From Mytilisepta virgata (Eukaryota; Mollusca; Bivalvia; Mytilida; Mytilidae): a DNA stretch of 64,000 bases. Numbering within the stretch: position 1 is the first letter of the stretch; each line of letters begins with the position of its first letter. The stretch lies in assembly GCA_028015205.1 (NCBI GenBank), contig CM051513.1:43652841-43716840 (forward strand), given 5' to 3'. Position numbers and translations under genes: made by a program. Shown here piece after piece: positions 20,301-28,458 of the stretch. Under the pieces are notes generated by a model that was not told the DNA's origin, searched no databases, and worked only from the letters and a program-made list of their open reading frames with translations.

Positions 20301-21851
20301 CCATTGAAGGCCTACAAGTGTCCTTTCCATGATCCTCTCGAACGTACTCGCTGCATTACATAATCCAAAGGGCATTGTTTTGAACTGGTACAACCCCCCT
20401 CTTGGAGTGGCAAAGGCCGTCTTTATCTTATCCTCATCTGCAACAGGGACCTGATGATATGCCATGTCTAAGTCCAGGGATGAAAACCATTTTGCTCCCT
20501 CAAGGGCGTCAATATTTTCATCTATCCTGGTCAATGGGTAGGCGTCCTTGATAGTCTTCTCATTCAGCTTTCTGTAGTCGACACACATCCTCCAAGAGCC
20601 ATCTTTCTTCTGGACCATCACAGTTTGTGATGACCATGGACTGGTGGACTTTTCAATCAGATCTTTCTCTTCAAGCTTTTTAACTTCATCTTCCAGCACC
20701 TGTCGTTTGTATAGCGGGATACGTCTTGGCGGTTCCCTCACTGGTCTCTCGTCATTCAGTTGGATCCTGTGGACTCCCATATTGGTCCTCCCAACTTCAC
20801 CTGGTCTAGCAAAACAGTCCTGGTTATTTATGAGAAACTTTTTCAAATCTCTTCTTTGGCTGGCGTCTAAATTCTCACCACCCCTTTTGTAAACAGACAT
20901 CAAGTGACCTGGTAGATCGTCCTCAATTGATACTTCATTTAAGACGTCTTCTTCTTGTGTCGGGACCCTAATATTTACTACGGGTCCCACACGGCTTACT
21001 GGTGTAAATATTGCCAGATGGGTATGTCTGTATACTTTGACATCGTTCGTTCCAGGGTTATACACCCTAGTGAAAATAACTTCATTGGCTGCATCAACTA
21101 AAGTCTTTGCTAACGCAAGCCCATGGCGTTCCATAAATGGACGCTCAGGGGTCATAATCCCTAAGGAATTCTGTCCATGGGTCCTTGTGGCGAGACCCGA
21201 CCTAATAATTGCTTCGTGTCTTGCTGGTACGAGGACAGTTTCTAAGGCGATTACTCTGGCTGCCTCGACAGTAGGATCAGAGTCCCAAAAGGGTACTCTG
21301 CTGCCCTTAATAACAAAACTGGATTCATCATGGTCCCAATTACACCTGTATTTTATGATAAAATCTTCACCAATCAAATTATTCCGGACCGCTCCAACAA
21401 CTACTTCGTGTGGAAAAATATTATCACCAAAAGCAATATTCATCTGTGCTTGCCCATAACACTTTAACTTCTGTCCGCTAGCAGTAATGTAATTGGTATC
21501 CAGTTCTCCCAATTTAGGCTTGTCTATCATCAAATCAAAGGTTTCTTTGGTTATAAATGTGCTCCTCGCACCTGTATCTATCTTCCATTTAGCTTTTACT
21601 CCTTCTACCTGGCCACAAACTACCATTCCAGATAGACAGCTAACCTTCTCCTGGGACTCTCCTTCCTCCTTTTTGGGAGCTTTGTGGGACCCGGCCTTCG
21701 TAACTTCGAAATCTCCACTACTAGAGCTACTCTTGGGTTCCCTTCTCAATTTCTTCCTCTTCCATTTCCTATGGAACACCGTATCTTTAAACTGTATCTC
21801 TCTCCTAGGCCTCGTCAATTCGACCGGTACCTGGCCCTCGGTACCGGCCAA
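17334..21851 (-). CDS. pol: Pol polyprotein: protease, reverse transcriptase, RNase H, integrase, C2H2 finger
   Basis: 1505 residues counted from a TTG; no ATG is near the start, so expression by frameshifting from gag is expected. The aspartic protease has D-T-G at residues 92-94 (KIDTGARSTF). The reverse transcriptase shows FSSLDLDMAYHQ and the catalytic YLDD at about 523-526. RNase H begins with FILDTDASAYAIG. Integrase has an HHCC zinc domain (H..H..CDIC, about 970-1010) and the catalytic D, D, E in TDIAGPF (about 1044), LRSDQG (about 1101) and VERMNR (about 1138), followed by a GPW-type module (HWTGPW). The end carries a C2H2 finger (Cys1462, Cys1465, His1478, His1483) and the cysteines of a second (1492, 1495). 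The protein makes cDNA and inserts it into the genome. All catalytic residues I looked for are present. Confidence 0.9.
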   Translation of the reverse strand: MAGTEGQVPVELTRPRREIQFKDTVFHRKWKRKKLRREPKSSSSSGDFEVTKAGSHKAPKKEEGESQEKVSCLSGMVVCGQVEGVKAKWKIDTGARSTFITKETFDLMIDKPKLGELDTNYITASGQKLKCYGQAQMNIAFGDNIFPHEVVVGAVRNNLIGEDFIIKYRCNWDHDESSFVIKGSRVPFWDSDPTVEAARVIALETVLVPARHEAIIRSGLATRTHGQNSLGIMTPERPFMERHGLALAKTLVDAANEVIFTRVYNPGTNDVKVYRHTHLAIFTPVSRVGPVVNIRVPTQEEDVLNEVSIEDDLPGHLMSVYKRGGENLDASQRRDLKKFLINNQDCFARPGEVGRTNMGVHRIQLNDERPVREPPRRIPLYKRQVLEDEVKKLEEKDLIEKSTSPWSSQTVMVQKKDGSWRMCVDYRKLNEKTIKDAYPLTRIDENIDALEGAKWFSSLDLDMAYHQVPVADEDKIKTAFATPRGGLYQFKTMPFGLCNAASTFERIMERTLVGLQWEIAVLYLDDIVVYGKSFIEHLDNLQRVLDRLSEAGLKLKPKKCHLMQREISFLGHVISQDGVKTDPAKIAAVKNMPRPTNVTQTRSFLGLTSYYRKYVQSFSKIAKPLFDLTKKDKKFTWTEDCEKSFLDLKERLMSAPILALPQADGSQFILDTDASAYAIGSVLSQVQNGRERVIAYGSRCLDKPERNYCVTRREMLAVVYFTKYFKHYLLGRKFLLRTDHGSLSWLQKFREPDGQIHRWIQQLSPYHMKIEHRPGVRHGNADAMSRLVTPNGDVCKQCEMPWNFEYSGPKTTEIVNMQEGKIDESVDLLSDDSDTEPERDQPASPSPRNRVEPEADSPGGVPVLRRGRKPNRPKPSKQKAMPNENLVDLNNIRQKQEEDEVLAKFFKLKQENKEKPTWEEICHEGRRFKSYLAKWELLQIKNNVLCLLWEDSNKKPRWKICAPKSLLEAILYYLHDAKTAGHQGIKKTYEKAKLSPFFWDHMQRTVKDYVNMCDICGEQKNPVFKKRHGMIQYIVGIPFERIATDIAGPFPTSDNGNKYILVIADYFTKLTEAYAISNIQAETIADIIFRGWIKRYGCPRELRSDQGRQFESQLFQELCKFLDIRKTRTTPLHPRSDGMVERMNRTINNMLAKYIKTHQKDWDDYLDSIVMVYNSTVHESTGQTPHRMVYGEEMRFPIDLISDAIEEDQCPEMSATRYVSDLQDQLQEIHTLARDHLGSAAERQKSSYDNQVHSKDYKVGDLVWRNQKKNVPGRKSKIARHWTGPWIIVETLGEVLFRIKYSKNSTPVVIHGDNIKPYYGRKKFNWFKQSSELRLSENADEDLLPPLEEFVENSVSHRDETEAGKMSTTPNCDPETDIGTNQCSGDPPENFRDPQGVRVRLNNSETPNLRRGNAQSKTHHSRRTKKIPKKLQDYVLCIRMDDNHDSKNKSSKKGKRPDPGYCARCRRTFGNVKNLQRHNNQFHNTRTKIIRCGQCPRYFFRREHL

Positions 21852-21853
21852 GT

Positions 21854-23038
21854 CTAGTTTAACGGCTCTCTGTTGGATTCCTCAGTGGCCACCCTTGTAG
21901 GACCACCAGGTTCCTGCCGATTCTGGTATGGGACCCTCTGGGTTCCTCTTCCTCGACCAAATCCGCGGTTATAAGGTCTTCCTCGAGGTCCTGGTCCAAA
22001 CCTGGACGGGTATCTTCGACATTGGTACGTACCACCATTCTCAAATATGTTGCTGCCGGAACCTGCCCTTGGAGACTCCTCAGCATTCGTTATCATATTC
22101 ATCCCGCCTAATTTATTTTCAACTTCATAAACACCTTTGTTCACAGGCTTCTCCTTGGCTAACTCCTTTTCTCCTACTCTGAGGCACTCTTCCTGCATCG
22201 CGTTTATCACAGCCTTCTGCAGGGTCCTCGGCCTGGTCCTTTTGACGGCCAGCCTAAAATCTTCTGTCTGTCCACATTTATCGAGAAACGCCTTGATTGC
22301 GTTTTCCTCTACTATATCTGGGTTGTCCGGGTATGCCCTTCTATACAAATCTTCTATCGCTTGGCCGAAATCTCTCAACGATTCACCAGGTTGTCTCTTC
22401 CTCAACTTGGCATCAGCCATGTAGCGCTCCTTCATAGCAGTATGTCCAAATCTCTCCTCCATCTTTTGCTTCAGCCTCTCATAATCTCTTTGAAACACCA
22501 AGGGCAACCCATAAGCAAAGGTCTCCGCCTGTCCACGGAGTGTACTTAGTAGAACCCTTCTCGACTTCTCGGGACCCCATGTATTTAACTCCGCCAAATT
22601 CTCAAAATATTGGAGAAATTCATTCCACACGTCTGTATTCCCACCAGAGAACGTCCTTCTGACGGGGTAGTCTGGCGTCGAACTCGAATTCTTTGGGTCC
22701 TTCTCTCTGTATACTGCATCCCGGTTCTCCTTGGGAGCTATGAACTCTTGGTTTCCTCTAACCGGATGTGGCGTAGCCCGTCTTGGTGGTATCGTTGCAT
22801 TATCTGGTCTCCTCGAAATCTCAGGAGAATTGATCTGTCCTGACGGGGTCGGCATGTGTCTTCTGGTCCCTGTGGTCGGGTAATCCGCATTCGGGCTACC
22901 TGGGACCACATCCCCGTGATCATCCCTAAAGGGACGACCACCGATTTCCTCTTGGGACTCACATGCCCTTACATGTAACAAAGAATATATGCGACTTCTT
23001 TTTTCTTTTATACATAATTTAGCCTTCTGTAGCGGCAT
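21854..23038 (-). CDS. gag: Gag-like structural protein without a zinc knuckle
   Basis: 394 residues from a clear ATG. The middle (about 130-290) has the helical capsid-type pattern of Gypsy Gag proteins, with DVWNEFLQYFENLAELNTW, LRGQAETFAYGLP and MEERFGHTAMKERYMAD. This is followed by a segment rich in Arg and Gly (RFGPGPRGRPYNRGFGRGRG) near the C-terminus, probably the nucleic-acid-binding part. No CCHC motif is present anywhere, unlike most Gypsy Gag proteins. It ends at a TAG directly after the slippery heptamer. It would form the cytoplasmic particle that packages element RNA. Confidence 0.8.
   Translation of the reverse strand: MPLQKAKLCIKEKRSRIYSLLHVRACESQEEIGGRPFRDDHGDVVPGSPNADYPTTGTRRHMPTPSGQINSPEISRRPDNATIPPRRATPHPVRGNQEFIAPKENRDAVYREKDPKNSSSTPDYPVRRTFSGGNTDVWNEFLQYFENLAELNTWGPEKSRRVLLSTLRGQAETFAYGLPLVFQRDYERLKQKMEERFGHTAMKERYMADAKLRKRQPGESLRDFGQAIEDLYRRAYPDNPDIVEENAIKAFLDKCGQTEDFRLAVKRTRPRTLQKAVINAMQEECLRVGEKELAKEKPVNKGVYEVENKLGGMNMITNAEESPRAGSGSNIFENGGTYQCRRYPSRFGPGPRGRPYNRGFGRGRGTQRVPYQNRQEPGGPTRVATEESNREPLN
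21857..21863 (-). promoter_or_regulatory. Likely -1 ribosomal frameshift heptamer (GTTAAAC)
   Basis: The minus strand reads G TTA AAC immediately before the gag stop TAG (21856-21854). The pol frame is -1 relative to gag and is closed by a TGA about 30 bases further upstream, so the frame change must occur in this short window. The heptamer fits the N-NNW-WWH slippery pattern except that its first base differs. A downstream pseudoknot was not tested. Confidence 0.6.
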
Positions 23039-24445
23039 AAGCCTACTCTTTTTCGAAAACTAAAGAAGGGGTCTAGCGTGCAGGGAGTGTGGCATTCTCC
23101 AAACAATTTACGAACTATGCTCCGTGGTCAGACTTTCCGTATTATGACCTGACAACCCCCTCCCCCCACACCAACGACAGGATCTCCCTATCCGCTACCT
23201 GGGACGCGCTGGGCCCCCGTCATCCATCAAAGGTAAACGACGACGACGACGGACGCTAACTGATGACAATACCTCACCTGACCAAAGTGGGCTAAAAAGA
23301 AACCGTTGAATAGGTATACCGCTTATCTCAGTTTTTAAGTTGAGATTTATCTCAACTTTCTAGCCGTCGCAGACTTTCACCCAATTTCACCTCTTTGAAA
23401 GTGTTTGAAATCTTTATAGCCGTTACAAGGCTGTGGTCGACCGAACAGCGTCTAATATTTTCTGTTCTTGCGCACAATAATATAATTCCGTGTTGAGACA
23501 TAACGCGAGATGCTTGAACAGTTTTATTACGTTTTTGTCTGATGAAAATAATTGTAGAAATGATATATGATTTTTTATCATTTCACTTTGAATTTTTTTG
23601 TAAATGCACAATTTTTCCTTCGATCGTGCATCTGTATGGCGGAATAATTTCTGGGCAGGTCGTGCTGTTTTGCTGTGGATCCTCAGGTCACACGCTCCCT
23701 GACATCAATCTGGATAACACGGTAAGAAGTGTATATTTTTTATTACTTCATTTGTTATAGATCTATAAGCAAATATTATAAGGACAAACATATTTGGAAA
23801 ATTATATATTTGTGGTATATTAATGGGCGTATTGTAAACGACAGAATAATTTTCGATTTCTTTATCGCAACGCACGTGTCGAACATCGTAGTTAATGTGA
23901 AATATTTTGCAAGTCCCGAGACAGGGTGAGCTGTGCGTTACAGCACTGTTAAAGATCTATTAAATATGTCAGTTATAGTTGTTTATCATGTTTATAGGTA
24001 TCATGTGAGAATTAACATAATCCGATAATAACAATCAATCCGGGAGATTCATGAATGAATGAATCAATCAATTTAAAATCGAACTTTACTCTTTTATTTG
24101 ACTTACGATAAATGTTAACACATTACATACAAAGTATTATGTAGCTTTATTAAATTTTTGTGCATTTTAATTATTACGGCAGTAGTTCATATTTTACGTT
24201 AAAATATGGGTGTGTTTCATAACGGGAACAGCTGGTAGTAGTTCATATTTTACGTTAGAGTATGGGTGTGTTTTATAACGGGAACAGCCACAACCAGTGC
24301 TCTCGCTGTGATACAAAATGTATGTAATGAAAAGCAGATGTGCAATATCATATTAATGTTAGAGTATGAGTGTGATTTATAACAGGAACAGCTCTACAAC
24401 CAGTGTGCTAATTAAGCAATATTGTGCATGTGTACTGCTCTCGCT
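23039..24445. other. Gypsy 5' flank, a family A fragment, and local repeats
   Basis: 23226-23294 is the 5' end of a family A element on the minus strand (GACGACGACGACGGACGC next to CTCACCTGACC), truncated toward the Gypsy side. 23654-23720 may be an exon on the plus strand (GGGCAG acceptor, CCGSSGHTLPDINLDNT, donor ACG|GTAAGAAG), with weak support. 24183-24440 holds three diverged copies of a unit with AGTTCATATTTTACGTTA and CGGGAACAGC, in which the LINE target lies. No LTR was recognised. Confidence 0.4.
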
Positions 24446-24459
24446 GTGATGGGTAATTA
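24446..24459. repeat. Target-site duplication, left copy
   Basis: GTGATGGGTAATTA here is identical to 31064-31077, directly bordering the two ends of the LINE. Confidence 0.85.
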
Positions 24460-24775
24460 TTGATTGATTGAATATGTTTTAACGCCGAGCTGGCGATATT
24501 GCAGCCAATATCACGGCGAGAACTAATTTGAATGGAAGTTGTTAAAATTTAACATAACATCTAAAACCAATAGACTATTTACAAGTAAGATATGGCAGTA
24601 TAAACAATAAAAAACAAATATCAGACAAAACGTTACAAAACATTTAACAATATCACAAACTTGAATAATATCACAGAAACGCTATCACATAAATACAAAC
24701 AGTGAAATAAAATCAGTTACAACATATAACAAATTAAAATTATGGTTCAGGACTATAATCAGGAATACAGTCAGA

Positions 24776-27700
24776 CTATATTCTCGAATATAGTCCCACG
24801 TCCTTCAAATATTGTAAAATACGGTTGCCAGCAACCTTTGTAAATATATCTTTCATATTGTTGACTGTGTAGTACCGACAAATAATGTCGGATTTATCTA
24901 CACAGTCAATTAAAAGATGTCTAATACTGTGTCGACATTGGCAAGGTATACATTCAGGAGGCGGCTCATTCTCTAAAATAAAAGAATGAGTCGTCCTTGT
25001 GTGGCCAATGCGACATCTAGTTAAAACAACTTGGTCTCTACGGCTTCTGCCGAAGAAACAAACATTCTTGCCAACAGTTGGCTCTATAGAATGCAATTTA
25101 TTGTCTGTAAGCAAATCCCACCGGGACTGCCACAGACGTAAAACATATTTGTATATTAAAGGTTTAAAATCAGAATAAGGCACTGACATATTAGTTATGG
25201 GGTCATCTAAAGCATCCTTCGCTATTCTATCTACGACTGTGTTTCCCTTAATACCAATATGACTTGGTACCCAGAGAAAAATGATTTCTTTGCCCATTTG
25301 GACAAGTCTTTTATAAAATTCAATAATATGGGCAATTAAAGGGTTTTTATATTTCTGACCTTCTATAGCCATTAAACACGAAAGTGAATCTGAACAAATA
25401 AGAAATTTAAGTTTTTCAGATGTTCTGGCAAACTTTAAAGCAAGAATTATGGCTCTGGCTTCAGCTGTAAAAATGGAACTGGAGGATGGAAGACGGAGAG
25501 TAGCTGCTTGCTGTCCATAGACAGCAGCGGCAGCCACTTTGTCCCCGTCCGTCGACCCATCAGTATAAATAGAATCATGAAATTCAAACTTTGATTTTAT
25601 TTCAGCAAAGTCTTGTTGAATAATAATAGGGTTTGTTTCGGACTTTTTATGTTTTCTTAGGTCAAAAATAAAAATAGGTTTGGGTACAAGCCAAGGTGGT
25701 GATTGAGGTATATTAATGGGGGCAATTTCATCAAGGTTGATGTTAGAACCCGAAATATGTGGTTTCATCCGGATACCAAACGGAGGAATTTTATTTTCAT
25801 GTTGTTCAAATATATTTTCATAGAGAGGATTGAAAACACAGTCGTAGGCAGGATTTGAAGGATATGCTTTTAGCTTGGTTAAATATTGCAAACCAAGTTT
25901 TACCCGACGATTATAAAGAGACGGCTCGTTCGCCTCTACATATAAACTCTCCACAGGAGACGTTCTGAACGCCCCCAAGGCCAAACGTAGGCCTTGGTGG
26001 TGAACAGTATCTAAAATCTGTATATAGGATTTGCGAGCAGATCCGTATATAATGGAACCATAATCAAGTTTTGATCGTACAAGTGATCGGTATAAATTTA
26101 ACAAAATGTTTTTATCAGCCCCCCAGTCAGTGCTAGAAACAACTTTTAAAATATCCAATGCCTTCAAGCATTTAGCTTTAAGCATTTTGATATGGGGTAG
26201 AAAGGTAAGTTTACTGTCAAAAAGTAACCCAAGGAATTTAGTTTCTTTAACTACTTTGATAGGTACATTGTAGAGTTTGAGTTCAGGGTCTGGATGTAAT
26301 TTTCTTTTATTACAGAAATGCATGCAGAGAGTTTTTGATGCGGAAAATTTAAATCCATTTTCTGTTGCCCATTTTTCAATTTTATTAAGTGATAACTGCA
26401 ATTGACGTTCTATGCTGTTCATATTTTTAGCTCTGCAACAAATCAAAAAGTCATCAACATAAAGAGAGCCTTCGACATTGTTTTGTAAGGTTTTTGCAAG
26501 ACTGTTAATTTTGATACTAAAGAGAGTAACAGAGAGAATGCTTCCCTGGGGTACACCCATCTCTTGTTCAAACGGATCAGACAATGTTGTATTGACCCTG
26601 ACTTTGAACTCCCTGTCAGATAAAAAGTTATCGATAAATGTAGGTAACCTACCTTTCAACCCCATATCGTTTAAATCCTTTAAAATACCATATTTCCAAG
26701 TGGTGTCATATGCCTTTTCAAGATCGAAAAAGACGGACACCACATGTTCACCTTTAGCAAACCCGTTGCGAATAAATGATTCGAAGCGAACAAGATGATC
26801 CAACGTGCTTCTGCCTTGCCGGAATCCGCACTGTATATTGGACAGGAGACCATTCGTCTCAAGGAACCAGACAAGGCGGTCGTTGATCATCCGTTCCATT
26901 GTCTTACAGACGCAACTTGTGAGGGCAATTGGCCGATAATTCGACGGTTCAAAATGATCTTTCCCAGGTTTTGGAATAGGGATAACTGTGGCTAGCTTCC
27001 AGATGGAAGGCAAGTCACCAGATTCCCAGACATTATTGAGCAGATCCAAAAGAGTTTTTAAAGAAGTATCAGGAAGATGTTTCAAAAGTTTATAGTGAAT
27101 ATCATCAGGGCCACATGCTGTGTCATGTGCTTTTGCCAGCGAGTTTTGGATTTCATCCAAAGAGAAGGGGCGGTTGTAGTCTTCAGAATTTTTTGATCGA
27201 AAGTTGATTTTAGTTTTTTCTGTTCGGTTTTTAATATGTTGAAATTCCTCAGAATAATTTTGAGAAGAGGAATTTTTAGAAAAGGTTTCACCAAGTTTTT
27301 GAGCAATGTCGTTTTGAGATGTCAAAAGAGTTTGTCCATCTTTGAGATGGTGAAGATTAGTTTTCCTGTTTTTTCCTTTAATTTTTTGAATAAAATTCCA
27401 AACTTTGTTCATTGGTGTATGGGAATTTATTTTAGAGACGAAGTTTTGCCAAGATTTTCGTCTCTTTTGTTTAAATGTTCGACGTGCTTTCGCACGGAAT
27501 ATACGGAGATTACTTAAATTACCTTGGGTTGGATGCAAATTGAACCGTCGTTCGGACTTTTTCCTGTTTTTCTTCGCTTCCTCACAGTCATCATCAAACC
27601 ATGGTTTGCTGGGTTGTTTTGGATTTGTCGAGGTTTTAGGAATGGTTCTTTCCGCTATCGATACCAACATTTCGCTAAATTTGAGAATTGGATTATTAAT

Positions 27701-28456
27701 ACCGTCGAAAGTGTCTTCTTTCAGTTCATCTCGGCAGAGTTGTTCGAACAAAAGCCAATTGGCTTTGTCAAATTTCCAGCGAGCAACTCTCTCCGAGGAC
27801 GTTGGAAATAGATTCTCCAAAATAATTGGAAAGTGGTCACTTCCACACAAATCGTCATGGACTCGCCATGAGTAATCCAATAATAACGAAGGGTCACATA
27901 GTGTTAGATCAATAGCGGAATAAGCACCATTCCCTGGATGGAGGTAGGTGTCTGATCCATCATTAAAAATGCACAGCCCTTCCTGATTCACAAAATCTTC
28001 AACCCTCTTGCCTTTATCATTTAAAGAGTTACTGCCCCATATAGGATTATGTGCGTTAAAATCGCCCATAAGAAGAAATGGAGCAGGTAATTGATCTGTC
28101 AAAGATTTTAGTTGAGAAACATTTAAGGAAGTATTAGGAGGAATATAAACAGAACATAATGTTATAGTTTTACTCAGAGAAAGTCGAACTGCAACTGCCT
28201 GTAAGTCAGTATTTAGATTTATTTGACTGTGAATTACACCATTCTTAACAAGGATAGAAGAGCCGCCAGCAGCTCTTTCATCCTTTTTAACATGGGTACT
28301 GTATAGAGAATAATCTTTAATATTTACTTGATCGTTTTCCTTTAAATGAGTTTCTTGTAGGCACAAGGCAACAGGGATGAAGGTTTGGATAAGTAAGGAT
28401 AACTCAATTAAATTGATTTTTAAACCTCGACAATTCCATTGGATGATATTGTTCAT
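24776..28456 (-). CDS. LINE ORF2: endonuclease, reverse transcriptase, RNase H
   Basis: 1226 residues from ATG. The APE-like endonuclease occupies residues 1 to about 220 (IQWNCRG, LQETHL, VYIPPN, MGDFNAHN, and SDHFPI at its end). The reverse transcriptase spans about 450-750, with FFDLEKAYDTTW, GVPQGSILS and the catalytic YVDD at 666-669. An RNase H domain starts at about 960 (SIYTDGSTDG, then EARAIILAL, CSDSLSC, and GN..VDRIAK). The C-terminus has a CCHC-like motif (CIPCQCRHSIRHLLIDC). These are all the functions needed for target-primed reverse transcription. The start codon overlaps the ORF1 stop in TAATG, suggesting translation by termination-reinitiation. No internal stop or missing catalytic residue was seen. 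Confidence 0.92.
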   Translation of the reverse strand: MNNIIQWNCRGLKINLIELSLLIQTFIPVALCLQETHLKENDQVNIKDYSLYSTHVKKDERAAGGSSILVKNGVIHSQINLNTDLQAVAVRLSLSKTITLCSVYIPPNTSLNVSQLKSLTDQLPAPFLLMGDFNAHNPIWGSNSLNDKGKRVEDFVNQEGLCIFNDGSDTYLHPGNGAYSAIDLTLCDPSLLLDYSWRVHDDLCGSDHFPIILENLFPTSSERVARWKFDKANWLLFEQLCRDELKEDTFDGINNPILKFSEMLVSIAERTIPKTSTNPKQPSKPWFDDDCEEAKKNRKKSERRFNLHPTQGNLSNLRIFRAKARRTFKQKRRKSWQNFVSKINSHTPMNKVWNFIQKIKGKNRKTNLHHLKDGQTLLTSQNDIAQKLGETFSKNSSSQNYSEEFQHIKNRTEKTKINFRSKNSEDYNRPFSLDEIQNSLAKAHDTACGPDDIHYKLLKHLPDTSLKTLLDLLNNVWESGDLPSIWKLATVIPIPKPGKDHFEPSNYRPIALTSCVCKTMERMINDRLVWFLETNGLLSNIQCGFRQGRSTLDHLVRFESFIRNGFAKGEHVVSVFFDLEKAYDTTWKYGILKDLNDMGLKGRLPTFIDNFLSDREFKVRVNTTLSDPFEQEMGVPQGSILSVTLFSIKINSLAKTLQNNVEGSLYVDDFLICCRAKNMNSIERQLQLSLNKIEKWATENGFKFSASKTLCMHFCNKRKLHPDPELKLYNVPIKVVKETKFLGLLFDSKLTFLPHIKMLKAKCLKALDILKVVSSTDWGADKNILLNLYRSLVRSKLDYGSIIYGSARKSYIQILDTVHHQGLRLALGAFRTSPVESLYVEANEPSLYNRRVKLGLQYLTKLKAYPSNPAYDCVFNPLYENIFEQHENKIPPFGIRMKPHISGSNINLDEIAPINIPQSPPWLVPKPIFIFDLRKHKKSETNPIIIQQDFAEIKSKFEFHDSIYTDGSTDGDKVAAAAVYGQQAATLRLPSSSSIFTAEARAIILALKFARTSEKLKFLICSDSLSCLMAIEGQKYKNPLIAHIIEFYKRLVQMGKEIIFLWVPSHIGIKGNTVVDRIAKDALDDPITNMSVPYSDFKPLIYKYVLRLWQSRWDLLTDNKLHSIEPTVGKNVCFFGRSRRDQVVLTRCRIGHTRTTHSFILENEPPPECIPCQCRHSIRHLLIDCVDKSDIICRYYTVNNMKDIFTKVAGNRILQYLKDVGLYSRI

Positions 28457-28458
28457 TA
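28454..28458 (-). promoter_or_regulatory. TAATG stop-start overlap between ORF1 and ORF2
   Basis: On the minus strand the ORF1 stop TAA shares its last A with the ORF2 start ATG. Such UAAUG junctions couple translation of the two ORFs in some other LINEs (known for SART1). A hairpin aiding reinitiation was not tested. Confidence 0.7.

Larger units (their letters stand above)
16695..23038 (-). mobile_element. Ty3/Gypsy-type LTR retrotransposon (coding part; LTRs not found)
   Basis: On the minus strand the order is gag (23038-21854), a -1 frameshift site (21863-21857), and pol with protease, reverse transcriptase, RNase H and integrase (to 17334), followed after one TGA by an in-frame zinc-finger/acidic extension (to 16695). 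The RT before integrase order places it with Ty3/Gypsy (Metaviridae). Gag and the main pol ORF are uninterrupted, so insertion is probably recent, but no LTR pair, primer-binding site or target-site duplication could be identified by eye. Confidence 0.85.

Noticed and set aside
16906..22843. Plus-strand ORFs opposite the Gypsy gag and pol genes
   Set aside because: They are antisense shadows of well-supported minus-strand coding sequence.
15100..24440. LTR pair of the Gypsy element
   Set aside because: Left and right flanks were compared by eye and no matching segments, TG..CA ends or primer-binding site could be shown, so no LTR is annotated.
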